A stretch of 18,259 nt of DNA, taken from NCBI GenBank assembly GCA_018062165.1, contig JAGOSU010000011.1, forward strand, positions 1-18,259. The letters run 5' to 3'. Origin of the DNA: Minisyncoccota bacterium. GTDB taxonomy: Bacteria; Patescibacteriota; Minisyncoccia; Phycocordibacterales; Phycocordibacteraceae. The position numbers and the translations under genes were made by a program. Shown here piece by piece: positions 6,613 to 13,463 of this stretch (positions are counted from its first letter, which is position 1; the number at the start of each line of letters is the position of its first letter). Under the pieces are notes generated by a model. That model worked only from the letters and a program-made list of their open reading frames with translations. It did not search any database and was not told the DNA's origin.

Positions 6613-9600
6613 TTACGCCTTCTTGAAAGACTTCCAGCTCCAGTAGCCGAGTCCAGCAAGAATAAGAAGGATGAGCGCAATGATCCAAGGATTGGAAACA
6701 TCGAACCCAGCAGCACTTGCCGCAAGCTTCACTTCTTGAGGAAGCTCGTTACCAAGTTCTGCGCCGTCATCAGTAGTAGTTGCTCCTGCAACTTCACCGC
6801 CGTTCTCTCCACCTGTTGCACCAGTTCCCCCGGTGTTACCGCCGAAGAGGTTGGTGATGAAGGTGTTGAGGTCCTCAACTGGGCCAGTCTCTGCCCCAGC
6901 GACCTCGCCTCCGCGCACGAAGTTGCGTGTGCCACCACCGCCTCCGCCGCCCCCACCACTATCAGGTGTAATCGTCGTAACTGTTTCCGGCTCGAAGTCA
7001 TAGGTCTCGGTGTGCGTGTTGATGCCATCAACGATACCTATGACGAACTGGTCAACGTTGCCGGTGAATCCATCAGCATACGGCTCGCCAATGCGGAAGC
7101 CGAACCAAGAGTCCGTCGAACGAGTTTCCGCGTTCGGATAGTCAGCGAGGATGGCGTCCCAGGTCCGTGCGGTCGTTCCCGGAATCGAGCCGTTACTTAC
7201 GACGCCTGCTGGCCACAGTGAGCCTGAATACCTCCACAGTGCGTCTCCACTATTAATCGCATCCCATGCCTGCCACTCATCGTTCACAACTGCGCCATTG
7301 TCTCCCGGGAGGAAGACGAGTCGGCGCTGCCATGTATCGTTGTTAGCGAAGTCCACATTGAACTGCAAGTACGCTGCACGCTCAGCCGAAGGAGAGCCGT
7401 TGCCAGTCGATTGCGAGTACGTTGAGAACTCGAGTGTTGCCATGTCAGCAAGCTTCACGTCCTTGAACTGATACGTTGCAAGATTGCGACGCTGCTCTCC
7501 CGAGACACTCATCTGCGCGCTTCCGTCGCCAAGCGGAGCGGTCTCTGGGCCCTCAACGAACGAACCAAGTGAACTGTCGATGGTGTCATCCTCGTCGTTG
7601 TAGAAGAACCACTGCGAGAAGCTGTTGGCTGCGACTTCGGTGAAGTCATCTGCGAGATCTGCCATTTCAACTACCGTCGTGTCAGACGAGAAGGTTGGAG
7701 TTGGAGGTGTTCCAGGGCCAACGCCCGTGACGTCATACCAGTAGTGAATCGAGCTGCTCCACGGACCAACGTTCCCGAGTCCGTCAATTGCGCGAACCCA
7801 GATGGTCACGCCTCCCTGCTCTGCAAGCGAAGGAGAGTGGTTGCGCTGTGTGTCTGTAGTCTGGCGGCAGCCACCAACGGTCTTGGTCTCAAGAGTCGTA
7901 ACGGATGGGCACGTGCTTGCTCCGAAGGTGTGCCCGTCATCGTAGGCGTACGCAATTTCGTACGTGCCGATGCCGCTTTCATCTGTCACTTCCGTCCAGT
8001 CATTGAGAATAGGCGTGGTCGTGAAGATTTGTTCGGCAGACGGGAATACAATGGCCGGCGCTGCGGGCGGTGTCGTGTCAGGGTTATCGACAGTGAAGAG
8101 ACGTGTGAGGCGCTGGTTGGTGTGACCGCTATCCTCAACCGGATTGAAGATGAGACAGTACGAACCGTCCGCAACCGTCGTCGTGTCGATGGAAGCGGAG
8201 AAGTCTTTGCCGTTCCAAGTAAACGGCGTGCTCTGGCCGTCTACGTTGCCGAAGACCGTTCCCGTTCCTGCGGTGCAGGTTCCAGACCGTACGGCCCATT
8301 GAACAGAGTCGTTACCGTCCAAGTTCTGGTCAGCGTAGTACGCGAGAAGGTTCACGGTACCGTCTACTACCTCAGACTCCGTTGGGCTGATAATCGCGCT
8401 CGTCATCATCGAAAGCGTGACAGTCCAAATGTCGCTCCAGTCGCTCCAGTTGCCTGCAGCATCTTGGGCGCGCACCTGCCAGTACCAGGTACCGTCGGGT
8501 GCTCCGCTTGAATCAATGCTTGGGCTCGTAAGAGTACCTGAGGTCCATAGTCCGTTGGTAAGAACACCATCGGATTCTGTTCCATCAAGGGATGAGTGGA
8601 ATTCATACGTTACCGGCCCGGAGAGCTCATCAGTCGATGCTTCCCATGTGAAGGTGAAGACGTTGGTGTAGAGCGTGGTTCCATCTGCCGGGCTGAGTAG
8701 CGTCGGGACGGTTGGACCTGTTGCGTCGATGCTGTAGGCCACACACTGGGCGGCGCCGTCCTCAGGAACGAACGTCAGCTCCTGGTTGTCGTTGGTACCG
8801 GACGTATCAGCATCGCCAAGGCAATAAAGTCCAAGTACTTCTGCCGCAGGAAGCTGGTTACTGCTGCCGTCAGTTTCCATGACGAGGTATCGTCCGGTTG
8901 CAGGTACTTCCAGAGACAGTTCACCATTGCTGTCGGTTGCTCCGGCTTCAGTAATAGGTGCGCCAAGCTCTGGATACGGAGCATTGGCATCAGTCTGTGT
9001 GCCGTGAACATACCCGAAGGTAGCATTCTCCCTCGGGAGACATCCGGCAGGAACAGTGCCGCCAACACCGTTGGTTATTCGCGTGACCGTGGTGCCGAAA
9101 GGACACTCGTACGCCATGACCTCAAGTGCGCCGGATGATGCTGGGTATTCAATTTCTGCCTGGTCGATTGCGAGCCAGTCGAAATCAGATTCAATGAACC
9201 AACCGTACCGATTACCACCGACGGTTGAGCCGATGACATCGGAAGGGTCGCTCAACGTCCAGCTCCCAACAGGAGTGGATTCACCTTTCTTGTAAATGTT
9301 GAGGGAAACTTCGAGAACGCCGCCAACATCTCTGAACTGGTGTTCAAGTGTGTACCAACCCGTGTCCGTAAGTGTTGCAGGACTTCGAGCTGGGTTCCCC
9401 GGCCATCCTGGAGCATTGTTACTTGCACTTACGAACCACTCCCCATCCGCGCCCGGGTTCGTGCCAAGGCTGAATATGAAGTCGCGGCGATGACTGCCAG
9501 CTGGTGTGTTGATTGCAGAGGAGAAATCAAAACGCTCGTCTACGCTGCCCGAAGCGAGCGCCATGTCGAGATATACATCTACGCGTGTGTCGTAGCCACC

Positions 9601-10638
9601 ATCCGGGAAGGCAGAAGTGTATCCGCCCCAGCGGGTGAATACCTGCTCTGTAATCTTGCCGTGGTAGTTACCGACGCTTGAGGCAATACCATCTGTCCCC
9701 GTAGGAACACGCTCAACCTCTTCCCCGGCTCCGTTGGTAAACCAAATGCCGTTGTACTCCACCTCTGGGTCGGTTGTCTGCTCTTCCTCGAATGAGGTCA
9801 CCACGAAGATGGTGAAGTGGTTGAGGTCACTGACGACCACAGCCTCTTCAGAGGTTAGGTCCACTTTCCCCTCCTCAATGGTTGTAGCGCTGTCCGCCAA
9901 CTCCGTGAGTGTCTCAGCATAGACCACCTGGGCGGCAGTCTCCCCTGCTGGCACCGGGAGCGTAAGGTCATACGCGAAGCTTCCGTCCTCCATGTCGGAG
10001 GTAATGTCGTAGGCGACCTTGCTTACGGCCCCGAGTGCTTCAACCTGTTCATCGGTCAGAATCACCTCTTCAATTGAGAGACTTCCTTGGTCTTCCGGAA
10101 GCTGCGTAAAGGTGACCTGCACCTGGTCATTACTCTTATAGGTATACGTAACGCCAAGTTCAACCTTCTCAAAGAACGTTACATTGCTTGGCACGCCTGT
10201 GATGATAGGGGTAACAAGCGTGTCTATTACGTCCTGAACAAAGTCAGCAGGGGGTTCTGCCACCTGCTCCTCTACCACCGGGACCAAGTCCTCAGGTGCC
10301 TTTGTTTCGTCGGAGACGGCCGTATCTTCGGATGCCTCCGCATCTGTTGGCTCCGAAAGCTCTGACTGGTTGGTAGTGTCTTGGTCCTGACCTTCAGAGT
10401 CACTTTCCTGGTCACTGCTTGTATCAACCGCTTCTTCGGCGGCACTATCCTGTGTTGTTTCCTCAGATGATACGTCCTCTGAAGCAGTCTGTGCTGTCTC
10501 TTCTACTTGTACCTCTTCAGAAACGGTCTGCGCTGCCGCTTCCATTGGAAAGTACGGTGCAACGAGCACCAACATGGCAAGCATCGCTACAGCGCGCTTG
10601 CGTGCAGCAGAGGCTTTGTTCTGCGAAAAATAATTCAT
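6613..10638 (-). CDS. Giant secreted, membrane-anchored surface protein (1341 aa)
   Basis: The N-terminus is a Sec signal peptide (basic RKR, hydrophobic AMLAMLVLVAPYF, cleavage after about A36). A very acidic Ser/Thr/Glu/Asp-rich region follows (about 38-135). Next come a beta-rich domain (about 145-282), a probable concanavalin/laminin-G-like domain (about 295-498) and a small carboxypeptidase-regulatory-like segment (about 505-645, NGELSLEVPATGRYLVME). Two Fn3/Ig-like modules follow (about 640-743 and 855-972, with WYWQVRAQDAAGNWSDWS and VTIWVRAIDGLGNVGPWS), flanking another beta domain. A final beta domain (about 985-1210) leads to a nine-Gly run, two GGEVAGA motifs (about 1243 and 1281) and a C-terminal membrane anchor (NPWIIALILLILAGLGYW) with a KSFKKA tail. 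It is probably an adhesin or cell-coat protein; the ligand is unknown. Unlike most genes here, it has a leader and a Shine-Dalgarno. Confidence 0.9.
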   Translation of the reverse strand: MNYFSQNKASAARKRAVAMLAMLVLVAPYFPMEAAAQTVSEEVQVEETAQTASEDVSSEETTQDSAAEEAVDTSSDQESDSEGQDQDTTNQSELSEPTDAEASEDTAVSDETKAPEDLVPVVEEQVAEPPADFVQDVIDTLVTPIITGVPSNVTFFEKVELGVTYTYKSNDQVQVTFTQLPEDQGSLSIEEVILTDEQVEALGAVSKVAYDITSDMEDGSFAYDLTLPVPAGETAAQVVYAETLTELADSATTIEEGKVDLTSEEAVVVSDLNHFTIFVVTSFEEEQTTDPEVEYNGIWFTNGAGEEVERVPTGTDGIASSVGNYHGKITEQVFTRWGGYTSAFPDGGYDTRVDVYLDMALASGSVDERFDFSSAINTPAGSHRRDFIFSLGTNPGADGEWFVSASNNAPGWPGNPARSPATLTDTGWYTLEHQFRDVGGVLEVSLNIYKKGESTPVGSWTLSDPSDVIGSTVGGNRYGWFIESDFDWLAIDQAEIEYPASSGALEVMAYECPFGTTVTRITNGVGGTVPAGCLPRENATFGYVHGTQTDANAPYPELGAPITEAGATDSNGELSLEVPATGRYLVMETDGSSNQLPAAEVLGLYCLGDADTSGTNDNQELTFVPEDGAAQCVAYSIDATGPTVPTLLSPADGTTLYTNVFTFTWEASTDELSGPVTYEFHSSLDGTESDGVLTNGLWTSGTLTSPSIDSSGAPDGTWYWQVRAQDAAGNWSDWSDIWTVTLSMMTSAIISPTESEVVDGTVNLLAYYADQNLDGNDSVQWAVRSGTCTAGTGTVFGNVDGQSTPFTWNGKDFSASIDTTTVADGSYCLIFNPVEDSGHTNQRLTRLFTVDNPDTTPPAAPAIVFPSAEQIFTTTPILNDWTEVTDESGIGTYEIAYAYDDGHTFGASTCPSVTTLETKTVGGCRQTTDTQRNHSPSLAEQGGVTIWVRAIDGLGNVGPWSSSIHYWYDVTGVGPGTPPTPTFSSDTTVVEMADLADDFTEVAANSFSQWFFYNDEDDTIDSSLGSFVEGPETAPLGDGSAQMSVSGEQRRNLATYQFKDVKLADMATLEFSTYSQSTGNGSPSAERAAYLQFNVDFANNDTWQRRLVFLPGDNGAVVNDEWQAWDAINSGDALWRYSGSLWPAGVVSNGSIPGTTARTWDAILADYPNAETRSTDSWFGFRIGEPYADGFTGNVDQFVIGIVDGINTHTETYDFEPETVTTITPDSGGGGGGGGGTRNFVRGGEVAGAETGPVEDLNTFITNLFGGNTGGTGATGGENGGEVAGATTTDDGAELGNELPQEVKLAASAAGFDVSNPWIIALILLILAGLGYWSWKSFKKA

Positions 10639-10642
10639 ATAT

Positions 10643-10650
10643 GCTTCCCC
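10643..10650 (-). promoter_or_regulatory. Shine-Dalgarno (AGGGGAAG) of the surface-protein gene
   Basis: A purine-rich AGGGGAAG on the minus strand lies a few bases before the ATG at 10638. It fixes the start of this gene and contrasts with the leaderless neighbours. Confidence 0.7.
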
Positions 10651-10664
10651 TAGTGATTAATGTC

Positions 10665-10678
10665 CGGCCGTCTGGCCG
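10665..10678 (-). other. Small hairpin in the 5' leader of the surface-protein gene
   Basis: CGGCC and GGCCG form a 5-bp GC stem with a 4-nt loop, about 15 nt upstream of the Shine-Dalgarno. It may stabilise the mRNA leader. Any regulatory role is speculative. Confidence 0.4.
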
Positions 10679-10704
10679 TACCCCTTACAATTTGCTCTTC
10701 TCGC

Positions 10705-10732
10705 AGTATTCGGCCTGAGCACAGGAAGTCAA
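10705..10732 (-). promoter_or_regulatory. Promoter of the surface-protein gene (TTGACT, 16 bp, AATACT)
   Basis: The minus strand has a strong -35 box TTGACT (10727-10732) and AATACT (10705-10710) 16 bp away; TACTGC with an 18-bp spacer is the alternative. The predicted leader is about 60 nt. It abuts the divergent xthA -10 box. Confidence 0.6.
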
Positions 10733-10736
10733 GGAC

Positions 10737-10745
10737 TGCTAAAAT
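10737..10745 (+). promoter_or_regulatory. Extended -10 box (TGC-TAAAAT) of xthA
   Basis: TAAAAT ends exactly 6 nt before the ATG at 10752 and is preceded by TGC, so the xthA mRNA is predicted to be leaderless. Confidence 0.7.
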
Positions 10746-10751
10746 AGGCCT

Positions 10752-11543
10752 ATGCGCATCATTTCCTGGAACGTAAACGGCCTCCGAGCGGTCCACCGCA
10801 AAGAGCTCTTCCTTCCCTTCCTCAAGAAACACAAGCCAGACATCCTTTGCCTCCAGGAGACCAAGGCCCAACAAGGACAGGCAGAAATAGACCTCCCGGA
10901 ATACGAGGAGTACTGGCACTCAGCAGAAAAGAAAGGCTACAGCGGTACCGCCATCTTTACCAAGGCTACTCCAGTCAACGTAGTGAACGGCCTCCCTGCT
11001 GACATATGCAAGAAATACGGCCTAGATACTGACCCGTACGGTGACCCCAATAAGGAAGGTAGGGTGATTGCTATCGATACGGGGAGCATCTGGGTGGTCT
11101 CGGTCTACACTCCAAACTCAAAGGATGACCTTTCCCGCATCCCGCTCCGACATAAAAAGTGGGACCCTGCCTTCCTTGAATATATGAAGCGGCTTGAGGA
11201 GGAGAAGCCGGTGGTCTTTTGCGGGGACCTTAACGTCGCCCACACCGAAGACGACCTTGCCCGCCCAAAGCAGAACGTTGGACTGAAGGGCTTCACTCCT
11301 GAGGAGCGCTCAGGTATCGACGCCATGATAGCCGGGGGCTTCATTGATACCTTCCGCCTCTTTACCGAGGGCAACGGGCACTACACTTGGTGGAGCCATT
11401 TTGCTCAAGCACGGGAGCGAAATGTAGGGTGGCGCATCGACTACATCTTCGTATCAAAGAAGCTGGCGCCAAAAGTGAAGAAAGCCCAAATACACGCAGA
11501 TGTCATGGGTTCCGACCACTGCCCCGTATCCATCGAGCTATAG
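10752..11543 (+). CDS. xthA: Exodeoxyribonuclease III (AP endonuclease, EEP family)
   Basis: The 263-aa protein is full length for the ExoIII/XthA family. These Mg-dependent enzymes cut at abasic sites and trim 3' ends in base-excision repair. Conserved motifs are in order: MRIISWNVNGLRA (N7), LCLQETK (metal-binding Glu near 36), YTPNS (about 119), FCGDLNVAHTEDDLARP (about 156), FIDTFRLF (about 197), HYTWWS (about 211), GWRIDYIFVS (about 227) and the C-terminal GSDHCPVSIEL with the catalytic His. No catalytic residue seems missing. It is single copy here, divergent from the surface-protein gene. It is followed by inverted repeats that might also serve as its transcript end. The start is supported by a -10 box 6 nt upstream. 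Confidence 0.97.
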   Translation: MRIISWNVNGLRAVHRKELFLPFLKKHKPDILCLQETKAQQGQAEIDLPEYEEYWHSAEKKGYSGTAIFTKATPVNVVNGLPADICKKYGLDTDPYGDPNKEGRVIAIDTGSIWVVSVYTPNSKDDLSRIPLRHKKWDPAFLEYMKRLEEEKPVVFCGDLNVAHTEDDLARPKQNVGLKGFTPEERSGIDAMIAGGFIDTFRLFTEGNGHYTWWSHFAQARERNVGWRIDYIFVSKKLAPKVKKAQIHADVMGSDHCPVSIEL

Positions 11544-11547
11544 GACA

Positions 11548-11597
11548 TAAAGGACACTATCCACACCCTTGTCCTTTACACTGTCCTTTAAAGGACA
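11548..11597. repeat. Iteron-like cluster of four TAAAGGACA 9-mers in inverted pairs
   Basis: Copies lie at 11548-11556 (+), 11570-11578 (-), 11582-11590 (-) and 11589-11597 (+). The last two form the perfect 16-bp palindrome TGTCCTTTAAAGGACA. The first two could form a 9-bp hairpin with a 13-nt loop, which contains CTATCCACA (11557-11565), one base from the DnaA box TTATCCACA. As RNA the hairpins could end the xthA transcript, but there is no T-run. Further copies lie at 12910, 12934, 15289 and 16753. Confidence 0.7.
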
Positions 11598-11703
11598 TAC
11601 CCTCTACATAGGCCTCAGCTCTTTCAAGATCTTTCTTTCCAGCACCACGTTCCCCCTGCCTGCCAACGTTTAGGGCGTATCCCTACAAAACTGCTCGGCA
11701 CAG

Positions 11704-11717
11704 GTTCCACGTGAAAG
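11704..11717. promoter_or_regulatory. parS-like ParB-binding site 1
   Basis: GTTCCACGTGAAAG matches the bacterial parS core GTTnCACGTGAAAC at all but the last base. ParB loads at such sites and spreads to organise chromosome origins. No parB gene is in this window. Confidence 0.75.
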
Positions 11718-11729
11718 CGGAAAAACAAT

Positions 11730-11817
11730 AAGCCGTCGGGAAACCTAAACTCCTGAAGACCGCACAACAAAGCCCCTGCCCCATTTTTTGGTCTTCAACA
11801 AGGTTCGACGGCTTTTT
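11730..11817 (+). ncRNA. Nested three-stem element with a T-run; possible small RNA or composite terminator
   Basis: Three inverted repeats nest within 88 bp: a 9-bp outer stem (11730-11738 with 11806-11814), a 5-bp stem (11742-11746 with 11801-11805) and an 8-bp stem (11754-11761 with 11790-11797) with a 28-nt loop. The outer stem ends in TTTTT on the plus strand, as at an intrinsic terminator; the minus strand also has a T-run slightly further out. I cannot match it to a known RNA family, and the strand is a guess from the T-run. A cruciform-forming DNA element is the alternative. The nested complementarity is visible; transcription is not shown. Confidence 0.45.
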
Positions 11818-11831
11818 GCTTTCTATACCCT

Positions 11832-11845
11832 GTTCCACGCGAAAC
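11832..11845. promoter_or_regulatory. parS-like ParB-binding site 2
   Basis: GTTCCACGCGAAAC differs from the parS core only by C for T in the central CACGTG. It is immediately followed by site 3, head to tail with no gap. Confidence 0.65.
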
Positions 11846-11859
11846 GTTCCACGTGAAAG
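11846..11859. promoter_or_regulatory. parS-like ParB-binding site 3
   Basis: GTTCCACGTGAAAG is identical to site 1 over 14 bp. It ends 2 bp before the cca stop codon. Sites 2 and 3 make a 28-bp tandem. Confidence 0.75.
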
Positions 11860-11861
11860 CC

Positions 11862-13325
11862 CTAGGATACGTGGTGCTTCTTGAGAATCTTCTGTAGCTC
11901 TTCCTCCTCCTTTTCCTCCCGTTTCTTGCGACCGGACTCCCCTAACTCCCTTAGGTCCTTTTCAGGTAGTTTGAGGAAAACCTTAGTCTTAAGGTCTAGA
12001 TACTCCTCAGTATTCAAAGAAGGGTCTTCAAGAACATCCTCAAGGAGGGCGCTTAGGACCCAGCCTATCCGTGGACCCGGTTCCACGTGGAACTTCTTCA
12101 TAATCCTGCTCCCATCCGTCTTAAGCATGCCTACTGAAATAGGGTCCCGAAGAGCTTCCTCAACCATTGCCTTGTACTTACAGAACCTGAAAGGCTGCTC
12201 TTTAGGACGCCCTGTCCCTATGCGGTCGCAGACCCGGAGGTTCAAAAGATCCTCTATATTCTCCTCACCGACGTTCCGTATTGTCCGGCGAACGGCTGAA
12301 AGGGTAACCTGATCAGGGTCTGAGAAGAACATATGCCAGCGAACAAGCTTGCTCACCCTGTCTATAGTTTCACGTGAAAACTTGAGATTTTCTAGGGCCT
12401 TTTTGGTCATTCTGCCTCCTACGACCTCATGTCCGTAGAACGTCCAATCGTTCTTCTCCTCAGAACGCCTACGGGTATCGGGCTTGGCTATATCGTGGAA
12501 CAGGGCAGCCAGTCTCAAATCAAGGTCCCAGCACTTATCCGCCGCATGCTGCATGGAACGGATATTATGCTCAAAGACATCATAGCTGTGGGCCTGGTTC
12601 TGATCGATACCGATGCCCTTGATGAGCTCAGGCGCAATGAATTCCAGCAGTCCTAGCTTCTGACAAAGAACGATTCCCATCATTGGCTGGTCCGAGAGGA
12701 GCATCTTTACGAATTCGTCACGAATGCGTTCCTTTGAAATATGGCCTAGATTATGGCTTTTTCGCTGTATTGCGGCGGCAGTGTCGGCATCAAGGGCAAG
12801 GTTAAGCTCTGCGACAAAGCGTATGGCACGCATAAGCCTGAGTCCGTCCTCTTCAAAGCGTTGATCCGGGTCTCCTACGGTTCTCAACACCTTCGCCTCT
12901 ATGTCCTTTTGTCCTTTATAGGGGTCTACCAAATGTCCTTTAGAATCATCCAGCGCAATGGCGTTAATCGTGAAGTCCCTCCGCGCAAGGTCATCCTCAA
13001 GACTCTGTCCGAACTCAACCGCATCCGGTCGGCGCTTATCTGAATAGCCGGTTTCGGTCCGGTAGGGGGTAACCTCAATTACCTTCAGGGTAGGGTCCTC
13101 AGTCTCAACCTTCACCCCCACCGTCCCGAAATCGTTCTCGTAGAAGGAGTCGGGGAAGACCTTTTGAATATCTTCAGGTGTGGCGTTGGTCGTTACGTCC
13201 CAATCCTTTGGGCGGCGATCCATGAGGAGGTCCCGAACACAGCCGCCTACCAAGTAGGCCTCAAATCCAGCCTCCCGTAGGCCTGCCGCTACTCTCTGTA
13301 CCTCAGTGGGGACCTTAAATTGCAT
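11862..13325 (-). CDS. cca: CCA-adding tRNA nucleotidyltransferase with HD domain
   Basis: This 487-aa class II CCA-adding enzyme adds or repairs the 3' CCA of tRNAs. The nucleotidyltransferase head contains YLVGGCVRDLLMDRRPKDWD (about 24-43, the DxD metal site), DDLARRDFTINAIA (about 111-124) and the ATP/CTP-selecting EDGLRLMRAIRF (about 159-170). An RNA-binding linker leads to an HD domain (FEHNIRSM, then LAALFHDIAKPDTRR). The tail is a Lys/Glu-rich helix. Three of the four tRNA genes nearby lack encoded CCA, so the enzyme is needed to make them functional. The start is supported by TAGAAT 6 nt upstream (leaderless). The gene carries two parS-like sites and two TAAAGGACA copies within its codons, so its synonymous codon choice may be constrained by DNA signals. 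Confidence 0.97.
   Translation of the reverse strand: MQFKVPTEVQRVAAGLREAGFEAYLVGGCVRDLLMDRRPKDWDVTTNATPEDIQKVFPDSFYENDFGTVGVKVETEDPTLKVIEVTPYRTETGYSDKRRPDAVEFGQSLEDDLARRDFTINAIALDDSKGHLVDPYKGQKDIEAKVLRTVGDPDQRFEEDGLRLMRAIRFVAELNLALDADTAAAIQRKSHNLGHISKERIRDEFVKMLLSDQPMMGIVLCQKLGLLEFIAPELIKGIGIDQNQAHSYDVFEHNIRSMQHAADKCWDLDLRLAALFHDIAKPDTRRRSEEKNDWTFYGHEVVGGRMTKKALENLKFSRETIDRVSKLVRWHMFFSDPDQVTLSAVRRTIRNVGEENIEDLLNLRVCDRIGTGRPKEQPFRFCKYKAMVEEALRDPISVGMLKTDGSRIMKKFHVEPGPRIGWVLSALLEDVLEDPSLNTEEYLDLKTKVFLKLPEKDLRELGESGRKKREEKEEEELQKILKKHHVS
12080..12093. promoter_or_regulatory. parS-like ParB-binding site 4 (perfect palindrome, inside cca)
   Basis: GTTCCACGTGGAAC is a perfect 14-bp palindrome and matches the GTTCCACGTGGAAC form of parS known from Gammaproteobacteria. 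It encodes part of FHVEPG in cca, showing that a binding site can be carried in coding sequence. Confidence 0.75.
12367..12380. promoter_or_regulatory. parS-like ParB-binding site 5 (inside cca)
   Basis: GTTTCACGTGAAAA matches the classic B. subtilis-type core GTTTCACGTGAAAC at 13 of 14 bases. It lies in codons for FSRET of cca. Confidence 0.7.
12910..12942. repeat. Two further TAAAGGACA copies inside cca
   Basis: The 9-mer appears at 12910-12918 and 12934-12942 as TGTCCTTTA on the plus strand. A partial copy (AAAAGGACA) precedes them at 12902. They encode parts of the segments KGQKD and DSKGH, so coding constraint is an alternative explanation for these copies. Confidence 0.5.
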
Positions 13326-13331
13326 GCAAGC

Positions 13332-13340
13332 ATTCTATCA
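13332..13340 (-). promoter_or_regulatory. Extended -10 box (TGA-TAGAAT) of cca
   Basis: TAGAAT (13332-13337, minus strand), preceded by TGA, ends exactly 6 nt before the ATG at 13325. It predicts a leaderless cca mRNA and is divergent from the tRNA-Arg promoter. Confidence 0.65.
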
Positions 13341-13348
13341 GCACAATG

Positions 13349-13357
13349 TGGTAGTGT
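13349..13357 (+). promoter_or_regulatory. Extended -10 box (TGG-TAGTGT) of tRNA-Arg
   Basis: TAGTGT with preceding TGG ends 8 nt before the mature tRNA 5' end, so the precursor leader would be only 1-2 nt. Confidence 0.55.
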
Positions 13358-13365
13358 GCCCATAC

Positions 13366-13437
13366 GCTCCTGTGGTGAAACGGATATCATGACTGCCTTC
13401 GAAGCAGTTGTTCCAGGTTCGAGTCCTGGCGGGAGCA
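13366..13437 (+). tRNA. tRNA-Arg (anticodon UCG)
   Basis: This 72-nt gene has a complete cloverleaf. The acceptor stem pairs GCTCCTG with CGGGAGC. The anticodon stem ACTGC/GCAGT encloses CTTCGAA with anticodon TCG at 13399-13401. The T arm is CCAGG-TTCGAGT-CCTGG and the discriminator is A at 13437. The 3' CCA is not encoded. It would read CGA and other CGN codons by wobble. It is divergent from cca, and their promoters share a 40-bp gap. Confidence 0.96.
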
Positions 13438-13463
13438 CTCGACGCGTGCAATTATAGGGAACG

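Larger units (their letters stand above)
11544..11861. other. 318-bp non-coding region between xthA and cca
   Basis: No credible coding frame is present. From left to right it holds a cluster of four TAAAGGACA 9-mers in two inverted pairs with a DnaA-box-like sequence, then about 100 bp without a recognised signal. After that come one parS-like site, an 88-bp nested hairpin element and two back-to-back parS-like sites abutting the cca stop codon. The density of palindromes suggests a DNA-binding platform (segregation or replication) rather than a simple intergenic gap. Confidence 0.7.

Noticed and set aside
6208..7221. 337-aa plus-strand frame over the oxygenase and surface-protein ends
   Set aside because: It crosses a strong terminator and two real genes on the other strand and shows no domain-like sequence.
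7744..8511. 255-aa plus-strand frame inside the giant surface gene
   Set aside because: Arg/Val-rich shadow of the opposite frame with no recognisable motif.
11387..11611. 74-aa frame overlapping the xthA 3' end and the repeat cluster
   Set aside because: Different frame of xthA codons encoding its most conserved motifs; no start signal.
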